From Psychrobacter sp. P11G3 (GTDB lineage Bacteria > Pseudomonadota > Gammaproteobacteria > Pseudomonadales > Moraxellaceae), in NCBI RefSeq assembly GCF_001435845.1, contig NZ_CM003596.1, positions 1,426,001 through 1,490,000 of the forward strand: 64,000 nt of DNA, written 5' to 3'. A program made the position numbers and the translations under genes. The notes beneath the pieces are model-generated. The model did not search any database and was not told the DNA's origin. It was given only the letters and a program-made list of their open reading frames with translations. Below, piece by piece: positions 27,029 through 35,246 of this stretch (position 1 is its first letter; every line of letters begins with the position of its first letter).

Positions 27029-28060
27029 CTAATGATTGTCGAGCTTAGTGTTATCGCTTTTAACAGTACTATCGTTTTTAACATTGTCGATTTTAACGTT
27101 GTCATTTTTAATGCTATCGTTGATATCGCTATCAGAACGACTAGAAACGTTAGAATGGTGAGATTGAATAAAGGCTTCTAAAGTCTCTTTATCTTTTCGG
27201 TAAGGGTTGCCTAAGTTTGGTATACGCTTAAAACGTCGATAGCCCCACATATAATGACTGTAGTTGTCTGTAATCATACGCTCCATAGCCTGATTGAGAG
27301 CATGAGTCGCTACTTCAGCATTACGGTCATACAAGGCTGGATCGTCGAGTTTGTAGCAGTAGATATCAAAACCGCGTCCATCAGTACGGCGAATACAAGA
27401 TAAGCCAACCAACGCACATTTGGTTTTGCTCGCCAATTTTGAGGCAAGGGTACTGGTCAATGTTTTGATACCAAAGAACGGAACGACAACGCCGCCTGAT
27501 GGTTCTGGAACGTGGTCGGGCAGTACAATACTAAAACCACCTTGCTTGAGCGTTTTAAACACAGCTTTGACGCCGCTCCCATCAGTAGGTACCAAAGTCG
27601 CGTTAAGTCGTGCTCGACCCTGAAGGATAAACTCGTTAGCGAATTTGCCGTCAACCGGCTTATACATAATGGTTGGCGCACCAAACTGGTTGAGCCAAGC
27701 ATTCATCATCTCCCAAGTGCCGAGATGCGGTACGATAGCAAGCATGCCATTTGGATTGGCAAGACCCTCTAAAAAAATGTCTTTATTATGGACATCACGA
27801 ATCTGAGCGATACTCCACTCAGGTGGCATCGCCCAACTTTTTATAGATTCAATACTGGTCAGACATTGATGATAAATAATGTCTTTGGTCAATGTGCGCT
27901 TTTGCTGCTCAGGCAATGTATGAGTAATCAGCGCCATATTGATCTGAATGGTACGCATGATACTTAGACTGGGTATCTTAATGATAACCCACGCAACAAA
28001 ACGTGCCAGCATCTGCAATACAGACAATGGCACGACTTTGAAAATATGATACGGATTCAT
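27029..28060 (-). CDS. LpxL/HtrB-family lipid A acyltransferase
   Basis: Inner-membrane enzyme that adds a secondary acyl chain to lipid A from acyl-ACP. The N-terminal hydrophobic segment (about residues 12-30) anchors it. The catalytic HX4E motif is HLGTWE, followed by the IMYKP region and LPDHVPEPSGG. The last 35 or so residues are a low-complexity Lys/Asn/Asp repeat tail not found in usual members. ATG 28060 is preferred; an upstream GTG adds two residues. It adjoins aspS and the carbohydrate locus, which fits a lipooligosaccharide role. LpxL versus LpxM cannot be decided. Confidence 0.9.
   Translation of the reverse strand: MNPYHIFKVVPLSVLQMLARFVAWVIIKIPSLSIMRTIQINMALITHTLPEQQKRTLTKDIIYHQCLTSIESIKSWAMPPEWSIAQIRDVHNKDIFLEGLANPNGMLAIVPHLGTWEMMNAWLNQFGAPTIMYKPVDGKFANEFILQGRARLNATLVPTDGSGVKAVFKTLKQGGFSIVLPDHVPEPSGGVVVPFFGIKTLTSTLASKLASKTKCALVGLSCIRRTDGRGFDIYCYKLDDPALYDRNAEVATHALNQAMERMITDNYSHYMWGYRRFKRIPNLGNPYRKDKETLEAFIQSHHSNVSSRSDSDINDSIKNDNVKIDNVKNDSTVKSDNTKLDNH
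27032..27126 (-). repeat. Imperfect 15-base repeats encoding the acyltransferase tail
   Basis: About five to six degenerate units encode a VKxDN-type pentapeptide (IKNDN, VKIDN, VKNDS, VKSDN, TKLDN). Unit length is mostly 15 bases, so copy-number change would keep the reading frame. Confidence 0.65.
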
Positions 28061-28127
28061 GACCACTCACATGGTAATGAATCACGTAACAAGCACTGTA
28101 GACAGCAACCGCGCATCATCAAACGAT

Positions 28128-29969
28128 TTATTCAGCAGGCTTGCTGGTATCAGCTTGTGCTTTTTCACGCACACGAATACCAAGCTCACGTAGTTGTTTG
28201 CTATCAACGCCAGCAGGTGCTTGGGTCAATGGGCAATCAGCCGTTTTGGTTTTTGGGAAGGCGATAACGTCACGGATAGAGCTTGCGCCAACCATCAACA
28301 TAATCAAACGATCCAAACCAAATGCTAGGCCGCCATGCGGTGGCGCACCAAATTTTAGCGCATCAAGTAAGAAACCGAATTTGTCTTCAGCTTCTTGCTC
28401 ACCAATACCCAATGCTTCAAGTACAGCTTGTTGCATATCATAAGTATTGATACGTAAGCTACCACCGCCAATCTCAGTACCGTTCAATACCATGTCATAA
28501 GCGATAGAAAGGGCAGATTCTGGGTTGTTTTTCAACTCTTCAACTGAGCCTTTAGGCTTGGTGAACGGATGATGCATCGATGTCCAACGACCATCGTCAG
28601 TCTCTTCAAACATTGGGAAGTCAGTTACCCAAAGCGGTGCCCATTCACGAGTCGTCATTTCAAGATCTAGACCGATTTTTTGGCGTAATGCACCAATCGC
28701 ATCATTCACGACACTGGCTTTATCCGCACCAAAGAAGATAATGTCGCCATCTTCTGCAGCAGTACGCTCGATCAAGCTCACAAGTACGTCATCAGTCATG
28801 TTTTTGATGATTGGAGACTGTAGGCCAGACTCTTTATCCACACCGTTGTTGATGCTGCTAGCGTCATTGACTTTGATATAAGCCAAACCGCGTGCGCCAT
28901 AAATACCAACAAATTTGGTATAAGCATCGATTTGCTTACGGCTTAATGATGCGCCACCAGGGATGCGTAGGGCAGCCACACGACCTTTAGGATCGTTTGC
29001 AGGGCCAGCAAATACCTTGAAGTCAACGTCTTTCATCAAGTCTGCAACGTCAACCAACTTTAGAGGAATACGTAAGTCAGGCTTGTCTGATGCGTAGTCA
29101 CGCATTGCTTCAGCGTAAGTCATGCGTGGGAACTGTTCAAACTCAACGTCCATCATTGTCTTAAACAAATGCTTGATAAGACCTTCGTTGATGTTCATGA
29201 TTTCTTCTTCGTTCAAGAAAGAAGTCTCAATATCCACCTGAGTAAATTCAGGCTGACGATCGGCACGTAAATCTTCATCACGGAAGCATTTAGCAATTTG
29301 ATAATAACGGTCAAAACCTGACACCATCAATAATTGCTTAAATAGCTGTGGTGACTGCGGCAGGGCAAAGAAGTTACCTGGACGAGTACGTGATGGTACA
29401 AGATAATCACGCGCACCTTCAGGCGTTGCACGAGTCAAGATAGGCGTCTCAACATCCAAGAAACCATGGTCGTCTAAATAACGACGAATCGCTGACGTTG
29501 CCTTGGCACGGAACACCATACGCTCTTGCATTTGCGGACGACGCATATCAAGATAACGATACTTTAGACGCAGGTCTTCAGATACAGTCGTTTTTTCGTC
29601 ATTCAATGGGAATGGTGGCGTTTCAGACTTAGCCAGTACTTCAATTTCTTTGCCCAATAGCTCAATCTGGCCACTGGTCATATTATTATTTTCAGTACCT
29701 TCATAACGGCGACGTACACGGCCAGTTATCTTTAGCACGTATTCAGGACGTACAGCATCAGCTGCTGCGAAAGCTTCTGGGGTATCAGGGTCGACCACGA
29801 CCTGTAAGATACCAGCGCGGTCACGCATGTCTAAGAAAATCACGCCACCGTGATCGCGACGACGATGTACCCAGCCTACGATACTAATGGTTTGCTCAAG
29901 CAAGCTCTCGGTTACGGCTCCGCAATACTCGTCTCGGTATTCGCTATGCGTCATAGTGCTTTGCGTCAT
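28128..29969 (-). CDS. aspS: Aspartate--tRNA ligase
   Basis: Class II synthetase of bacterial type, 613 residues, with the N-terminal anticodon-binding OB fold ([19 protein letters not shown]), motif 2 ([18 protein letters not shown]), the GAD insertion and motif 3 (GLAFGLDRL). ATG 29969 is used; ATG 29954 is also possible. A His (residue 40) after RRRD and a Gly (residue 91) in YEGTENN replace the Leu and Lys seen in tRNA-Asp-specific enzymes such as that of E. coli. This suggests a non-discriminating enzyme that also charges tRNA-Asn. It marks the right border of the carbohydrate locus. Confidence 0.96.
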   Translation of the reverse strand: MTQSTMTHSEYRDEYCGAVTESLLEQTISIVGWVHRRRDHGGVIFLDMRDRAGILQVVVDPDTPEAFAAADAVRPEYVLKITGRVRRRYEGTENNNMTSGQIELLGKEIEVLAKSETPPFPLNDEKTTVSEDLRLKYRYLDMRRPQMQERMVFRAKATSAIRRYLDDHGFLDVETPILTRATPEGARDYLVPSRTRPGNFFALPQSPQLFKQLLMVSGFDRYYQIAKCFRDEDLRADRQPEFTQVDIETSFLNEEEIMNINEGLIKHLFKTMMDVEFEQFPRMTYAEAMRDYASDKPDLRIPLKLVDVADLMKDVDFKVFAGPANDPKGRVAALRIPGGASLSRKQIDAYTKFVGIYGARGLAYIKVNDASSINNGVDKESGLQSPIIKNMTDDVLVSLIERTAAEDGDIIFFGADKASVVNDAIGALRQKIGLDLEMTTREWAPLWVTDFPMFEETDDGRWTSMHHPFTKPKGSVEELKNNPESALSIAYDMVLNGTEIGGGSLRINTYDMQQAVLEALGIGEQEAEDKFGFLLDALKFGAPPHGGLAFGLDRLIMLMVGASSIRDVIAFPKTKTADCPLTQAPAGVDSKQLRELGIRVREKAQADTSKPAE

Positions 29970-30328
29970 AATATGGTTATCCAGTTATCAGCCCAATTCG
30001 AAGTACAATAATGCAGCCATTGTTGTGCGTTTCAAGCTATTTGCAAAAAAAACACACAAACAACGCGATTAAGACATATGGTCATCACGTTGGCTGCAGA
30101 AAATTTGATATAAACGCATATTATGCCTAATCTGCCTTTGTTATACAACCGGCTGAGTTCAATCAAAGAACGGGAGTCTGTAAGTATCTGAGGTATTTAT
30201 TCTGCGTTATTTATATTGGGTTAAATATTGTCATCATGCTTGAAAACACCGCTTAGTGTGCACATATCAACCGCACGCTAATAAAAACAGCCATATCAAT
30301 ATATTTACTGACTTGAGGATTTGTAACC
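29970..30328. other. Gene-free divergent region between aspS and the sohB-like gene
   Basis: A 359-base AT-rich stretch between divergent genes that must hold both promoters. I see GAGGAT at 30315-30320 as the ribosome binding site of the protease gene, but no gene, strong hairpin or repeat. Confidence 0.5.
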
Positions 30329-31309
30329 ATGCTATTTCATCCCCCTAAAAACCCTGTCGAGCTTAAAATACGGCACTTAAATGATGCTCAAAAGCAGCGC
30401 CGTGAAGATTTGATGGAAGCCACCCAAGGTAAAGCTGCCCTCAAACAGTTCAAAAAAGTCATGGCCAAAAAAGCCAAGCAAGCATTAAAAGCAAAAACTA
30501 AAAATAAGAAAAAACATACTGATGACAAGGCACAAGTTTTTGTGCTCGATTTTGACGGTGATATCAAAGCAACTGCGGTCAAACATTTGCGTGAAGAAAT
30601 CAGTACTCTAATTAGTACCGCAAATAAAGGTGACGAAGTTATCGTCCGTCTCGAATCAGGCGGTGGTTTGGTACACGGTTATGGTTTGGCCGCAGCACAA
30701 TTGGTTCGCCTAAAAGATGCTGGTCTGAAACTGACGGTCTGTGTTGATAAAGTGGCGGCAAGCGGTGGTTATATGATGGCCTGCGTTGCAGACAAGGTAA
30801 TAGCCGCGCCATTCGCTATCATTGGTTCAATCGGTGTAGTGTCACAGCTGCCAAACTTCCACAAATGGCTAAAAAACCACGACATCGATTATGAGATGTT
30901 TACCGCTGGTGACTATAAGCGTACGGTGACTGTATTTGGTGAGAATGATGCCGAAGACCGTGCCAAATACCAAGAAGAGCTAGAGCAGACGCATGAGCTA
31001 TTCAAGCATTTCGTTAACACGTATCGTCCAACACTTGATGTTGCCAAAGTAGCTACGGGTGAGCATTGGTATGGCGAAGATGCGTTAAAGCTTAACTTAA
31101 TTGATAGTCTACAAACTTCAGACAGTTATATTTTAGAGCGTATGGAAGACAACGAAGTATACGCACTATATTCACGTCAGAAGCCGACGTTAGCAGAAAA
31201 GTTAGGATTGGCTCAGGCAGCAGAAGCGACACTGAGTATGGCTGTAGATAAATTACCTGATGCACTTGCACGTTTTGATTTGAATAGTCGCCTAAATATT
31301 CTGAAATAA
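30329..31309 (+). CDS. sohB: S49 family peptidase, SohB-like
   Basis: Signal-peptide-peptidase-type serine protease. The Ser/Lys dyad is Ser145 in VAASGGYMMACVADKV and Lys197 in GDYKRTVT, and the VRLESGGGLVHGYGLAAAQL stretch matches SohB. A Lys/Ala-rich helical segment fills residues 40-65. Unlike E. coli SohB, no hydrophobic N-terminal anchor is present. The protein starts MLFHPPKNPVELKIRHLND, and an in-frame TGA at 30314 lies just upstream, so no longer N-terminus exists in this frame. GAGGAT precedes the ATG. It may be cytosolic or peripherally bound. Confidence 0.9.
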   Translation: MLFHPPKNPVELKIRHLNDAQKQRREDLMEATQGKAALKQFKKVMAKKAKQALKAKTKNKKKHTDDKAQVFVLDFDGDIKATAVKHLREEISTLISTANKGDEVIVRLESGGGLVHGYGLAAAQLVRLKDAGLKLTVCVDKVAASGGYMMACVADKVIAAPFAIIGSIGVVSQLPNFHKWLKNHDIDYEMFTAGDYKRTVTVFGENDAEDRAKYQEELEQTHELFKHFVNTYRPTLDVAKVATGEHWYGEDALKLNLIDSLQTSDSYILERMEDNEVYALYSRQKPTLAEKLGLAQAAEATLSMAVDKLPDALARFDLNSRLNILK

Positions 31310-31385
31310 TTTTAGTTATCATTATGATAGTTAAATAATGGTATGTTAGTGCTTAGAATTTTTAGATACATTGTTTATATTTTGT

Positions 31386-31418
31386 AAAAGGCGTGGCCTA
31401 GCTGGTCGCGCCTTTTTG
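31386..31418 (+). terminator. Rho-independent terminator after the sohB-like gene
   Basis: An 8-bp stem (31386-31393 with 31409-31416), extended inward by GC and GU pairs, ends in a T-run, about 75 bases past the stop. Confidence 0.75.
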
Positions 31419-31548
31419 CTGTTTATTGACAATTGCTGTGTTATAAATGTAGCACACGGAAAACAGTATACGTGCGTGCACTAAAGTTCTAGTAGAGCTT
31501 TTTATCAACATTTGATTCAGACAATCAATAAAGAAAAGGAAGTCATTT

Positions 31549-32817
31549 ATGTCTAACGACAATTTAATGTTTACCGCAACAGAACATGGTCAAGCCATGC
31601 ATGCCAAAGTCAAAGCGTTTATCGAAACGAATATTGAGCCTATCGAAGCCCAATTCTGGGAAGATTGTCATAAAAAAAACCCTGATGGTAATTGGGAAAA
31701 CTGGGAATGGCCAGAAGCCTACGAAAATTTGCGCAAGCAAGCGCGTGAAGAGGGCTTGTGGAATTTATTCTTGCCAGATGACACACTAGGTGCAGGACTG
31801 TCAGTCACTGATTATGCGCCTATCGCAGAATTGACTGGTCGTAGTTTGCTAGCACCCCATGTATTTAACTGTAATGCCCCTGATAGCGGCAACATGGAGC
31901 TGTTATGGCGCTACGGTACTCAAGAGCAGCAAGACAAGTGGCTTACCCCAATCCTAGAAGGTAAGACACGCTCTGTGTTTTGTATGACTGAGCCTGATGT
32001 GGCCTCAAGCGATGCCACCAATATGCAAGCAACTGCTGTGGTCGATGGTGATGAAATTGTCATTAACGGTAGCAAATGGTGGTCATCGGGCCTTGGCGAT
32101 CCTGCGGTTGATATTTTGATTGTTATGGCCTATACCGCGGATGAAAGCGCAGATCGTCATCATCAGCATTCGATGGTACTGGTACCAGTCAATACTGCGG
32201 GTGTGAATATCAAACGTATGCTTAAAGTGTTTGGCGATTATGATGCGCCGCACGGTCATGGTGAGATCAGCTTTGATAATGTACGTGTGCCCGTCAGTCA
32301 CTTTATTGGTGGGCCGGGTAAGGGTTTTGAGATTGCGCAAGGTCGCTTGGGGCCAGGTCGTATTCATCATTGCATGCGCTGTATCGGTGCTGCCGAAAAA
32401 TCTCTTGAATTAGCGGTCAAGCGTGGCATGTCACGAACTGCCTTTGGTAAGCCATTACTACAATTGGGTGGTAACTTTGAGCGTATCAGCGATGCCCGTA
32501 TCAAAATTGACCAAGCACGCTTGCTAACATTATACGCAGCACAAAAAATGGATGCTCAAGGCACGAAAAAAGCATTGACTGAAATCTCTGCTATTAAAGT
32601 AGTCGCGCCAACTGTGCTACAAGAAGTAGTCGACATGGCGATTCAGATTCATGGTGGTATGGGCGTGTGTCAAGATACCTTGCTACCGAATTTCTACGCG
32701 CAAGCACGTGTACTACGTTTGGCAGATGGTCCAGATGAAGTACATAAAACCATGATTGCTAAATTAGAGTTAAAACGTCAGGGCTTTAGTCGTTCTGCTA
32801 AATCTGACAAAGCTTAG
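31549..32817 (+). CDS. Acyl-CoA dehydrogenase, ACAD10/11-like
   Basis: Flavin acyl-CoA dehydrogenase fold of 422 residues. GLWNLFLPDD, CMTEPDVASSDATN, INGSKWWSSGLGDP, HSMVLVPV, GRLGPGRIHHCMR and VLRLADGPDEVH follow the C-terminal half of animal ACAD11 closely. In the last motif Asp393 sits where many family members have the Glu of YEGT. In ACAD10/11 and bacterial LvaC such proteins act on phosphorylated 4-hydroxyacyl-CoA, removing phosphate instead of making a simple double bond. AAAGGA precedes the ATG. The matching kinase gene follows 253 bases later. Confidence 0.9.
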   Translation: MSNDNLMFTATEHGQAMHAKVKAFIETNIEPIEAQFWEDCHKKNPDGNWENWEWPEAYENLRKQAREEGLWNLFLPDDTLGAGLSVTDYAPIAELTGRSLLAPHVFNCNAPDSGNMELLWRYGTQEQQDKWLTPILEGKTRSVFCMTEPDVASSDATNMQATAVVDGDEIVINGSKWWSSGLGDPAVDILIVMAYTADESADRHHQHSMVLVPVNTAGVNIKRMLKVFGDYDAPHGHGEISFDNVRVPVSHFIGGPGKGFEIAQGRLGPGRIHHCMRCIGAAEKSLELAVKRGMSRTAFGKPLLQLGGNFERISDARIKIDQARLLTLYAAQKMDAQGTKKALTEISAIKVVAPTVLQEVVDMAIQIHGGMGVCQDTLLPNFYAQARVLRLADGPDEVHKTMIAKLELKRQGFSRSAKSDKA

Positions 32818-32847
32818 TCTTAATCTTAATCTTAATCTTAATCTTAA
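32818..32847 (+). repeat. Five tandem copies of TCTTAA
   Basis: Five perfect head-to-tail copies of the hexamer begin directly after the stop codon of the dehydrogenase gene. It is a simple sequence repeat in the untranslated gap before the kinase gene. Confidence 0.9.
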
Positions 32848-32965
32848 CAAACGGTTGTGTGAGTTAGTTTTGATTTGCTCACGCAACTATCAAGAATAAA
32901 CCAATCAACAAGCTAATTAAGAATTCACTATTAACGACTTAGTAGTGAATTTTTCATCACTAAAG

Positions 32966-33027
32966 CGAGTCCTTATTTCAAAAATATTGAGAAGAATGAG
33001 ATAAATTGAATTGAGAACTAGCTCGCA
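32966..33027. mobile_element. Decayed, internally deleted relative of the MITE at 52437
   Basis: The left 46 or so bases match the left end of the 52437-52612 element at roughly four positions in five (shared blocks GTCCTTATTT, AAAAAT and ATGAGATAAAT). The right side retains ATTGAATTGAG and a worn inverted end (GCGAG against CTCGC). About 100 central bases are missing. It lies between the dehydrogenase and kinase genes. Confidence 0.6.
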
Positions 33028-33070
33028 TATCTGTTATAAAAATAAATGACCACATGATAAGGAATGTCTC

Positions 33071-34315
33071 ATGGCAACTGATAATAAAGTACTAGACAAA
33101 GGCGGTGCCGTACGCGAAGGTGAAGAGCTTGATGCCAAAGCAGTAAGCGCATGGCTTCGCGATCAAGGTGTCGACGTGGTAGGCGAGCCTACAGTCACTC
33201 AGTTCTCAGGCGGCGCATCAAACTGGACGTATCGACTACAGTATGAGGGTGAAGATAAAAACCAAGACCTCATATTACGTCGTCCACCAAAAGGTACCAA
33301 GGCAAAATCTGCCCATGACATGGTGCGTGAGTACACCGTTCAAAAAGCGTTAAAAGATGCATATCCTTATGTGCCTGAGATGATTGCGCTATGTACGGAT
33401 GAAGCTGTTATCGGCGCTGACTTTTATGTGATGGAGCGGATGGAAGGTATTATCCCTCGTGCAGAATTACCAGAAGGTATCGATCTAAATCCTGAGCAAA
33501 CGCGTCTGCTTTGCACCAATGTATTAGACGCTCTGGTAGAGCTACACCAGATAGACTATACCGAGCATCCTGATTTGGTCAATTTGGGCCGCGGTGAAGG
33601 CTACTGTGAACGTCAGATTAGTGGTTGGGATAAACGTTACGTTAAAGCTAAGACACCAAACGTACCGAGCTTTGCACTGGTTAGACAATGGCTTGCTAAG
33701 CACACACCAGCTGATAGCAAAACTTGTATCATTCATAATGATTGGCGCTTTGACAATGTCATACTTGATGCAGATGAGCCGACCAAAGTTATTGGCGTGC
33801 TCGACTGGGAGATGGCAACCCTTGGTGATCCATTGATGGACTTGGGTAGTGCGTTGGCTTACTGGATTGAAGAAGATGATAATATCATCATGCAGCAGTT
33901 CCGTCGTCAGCCAACACATTTAGAAGGCATGATGACGCGCGATGAAGTGGTTGAATATTATCTAAAACAGTCAGGTTTAGAGATAGAGAATTGGACCTTT
34001 TATGAAGTGTTTGGATTGTTCCGCCTCTCAGGTATCATTCAACAGATCTACTATCGTTATTATCATAAGCAAACCACCAATCCAGCGTTCAAAAACGCTT
34101 GGCTCGTTATACATGTTATGCATGCTAAATGTTTGAAATTAATTGCACAATATGAAGGCGAAGCTTTATTCAATGCACATGTTCAGCCGCATTTAGAAGA
34201 CATAGGCGTAGATGCTGCTGCTATCGAGCAGTTACCAAGCCCTGTTCAAAAAGTGGTCAAAAGTATTTTACCAAAAGGTTATTTTGCAAAAGCACCTGAC
34301 TCTCCTGAAGCGTAA
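33071..34315 (+). CDS. APH-fold phosphotransferase, ACAD11 kinase-domain-like (LvaA-like)
   Basis: Protein-kinase-like aminoglycoside-phosphotransferase fold, 414 residues. QFSGGASNWTYRL is the nucleotide loop and LRRPP carries the ATP lysine/arginine region. The catalytic loop is IIHNDWRFDNV with Asp224 (HND in place of the usual HGD), and the metal site is VLDWE with Asp245. GADFYVMERMEG and GYCERQISGW match the N-terminal half of animal ACAD11. It probably phosphorylates the 4-hydroxyl of a hydroxyacyl-CoA for its neighbour dehydrogenase; antibiotic resistance is not implied. AAGGA precedes the ATG. Confidence 0.88.
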   Translation: MATDNKVLDKGGAVREGEELDAKAVSAWLRDQGVDVVGEPTVTQFSGGASNWTYRLQYEGEDKNQDLILRRPPKGTKAKSAHDMVREYTVQKALKDAYPYVPEMIALCTDEAVIGADFYVMERMEGIIPRAELPEGIDLNPEQTRLLCTNVLDALVELHQIDYTEHPDLVNLGRGEGYCERQISGWDKRYVKAKTPNVPSFALVRQWLAKHTPADSKTCIIHNDWRFDNVILDADEPTKVIGVLDWEMATLGDPLMDLGSALAYWIEEDDNIIMQQFRRQPTHLEGMMTRDEVVEYYLKQSGLEIENWTFYEVFGLFRLSGIIQQIYYRYYHKQTTNPAFKNAWLVIHVMHAKCLKLIAQYEGEALFNAHVQPHLEDIGVDAAAIEQLPSPVQKVVKSILPKGYFAKAPDSPEA

Positions 34316-34363
34316 GTATTCAGCAAACTGTACTTTAGCAAATATGATAAAAGGTAATAATTT

Positions 34364-35128
34364 ATGACAACCATACTTTTAGCACGTCATGGCCAAGCGT
34401 CTTTTGGACAAGAAAACTATGATCAACTCTCAGAACTAGGCACTGTTCAGGCACAAATGTTAGGTCAGCACTATGCAGCTACGCAGCGCCGCATCGATGC
34501 CATATTTACTGGTAGGTTGGTTCGGCAGCAAGACTCAGCACGTCATTTTTGGGAGCGTTACCAGTCATCTGTACATGCCAGTAATAGCAATGGCACAGCT
34601 GTTGCGCCCGCAATCAACTTTGATCAGCCTGATAGTTATATTCTGCCGCAATTTGATGAATTTAATCATAAAGACGTGTTTGTTAAGTCAGCAGAGGCAT
34701 CTGGCAATCGATCTGACATCTCAGCTGAAATCGCCAAAGCAGAATCGCCAGCGACACGACTGGCTGAGCTATTTGATCAAGCGATGCAGCGCTGGCATGC
34801 TGGTGATAATGATCAAGACTATCTTGAAAGTTGGCCCCAGTTTAATAATCGTGCACAGCAAGCCCTTGAACAAGTACGTACAAAAGCAGCAAGCATGAGC
34901 TTAGATCAGGACAGCACCGTGCTCGTATTCACTTCAGGTGGTGTCATTGCTGCAATCACTGCCCAGTTATTGCGACAAGGCAGTCAGACCGCTTATCAGC
35001 TGAATAAAAGCTTGGTCAATACGGGGGTGACCTCTATTACTTTAAAGAATCAAAGCTCTCGCTTGCTGTCTTTGAATGAATATAGTCATTTATTCTCTGA
35101 TGGCAAACCGTTTGTGACATGGCGATAA
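34364..35128 (+). CDS. Histidine phosphatase superfamily protein (phosphoglycerate mutase fold)
   Basis: A 254-residue protein opening with TTILLARHGQASFG, whose RHG holds the nucleophilic His of this superfamily. The region that normally reads SHGG with the second catalytic His is instead VFTSGGVIAAI, with Ser191 in the His place, so phosphatase chemistry may be weak or altered. A longer insert fills about residues 65-130. AAAGG precedes the ATG, 48 bases after the kinase gene, so it is likely co-transcribed with it. Its substrate is unknown. Confidence 0.85.
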   Translation: MTTILLARHGQASFGQENYDQLSELGTVQAQMLGQHYAATQRRIDAIFTGRLVRQQDSARHFWERYQSSVHASNSNGTAVAPAINFDQPDSYILPQFDEFNHKDVFVKSAEASGNRSDISAEIAKAESPATRLAELFDQAMQRWHAGDNDQDYLESWPQFNNRAQQALEQVRTKAASMSLDQDSTVLVFTSGGVIAAITAQLLRQGSQTAYQLNKSLVNTGVTSITLKNQSSRLLSLNEYSHLFSDGKPFVTWR

Positions 35129-35246
35129 ATTTACACATGGTTTGCGAATAATGTAGTGTCATACCTACTTAAAGTATAAGCCTTATCGACGTTTATACTA
35201 AATACCAATTTGATTCTGTGCAATATCGATATACAAAGGACGGTAC

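Noticed and set aside
33071..34315. Aminoglycoside resistance gene, suggested by the APH fold
   Set aside because: The closest pattern is the ACAD11 kinase domain, and the neighbours are acyl-CoA enzymes, so a resistance role is unlikely.
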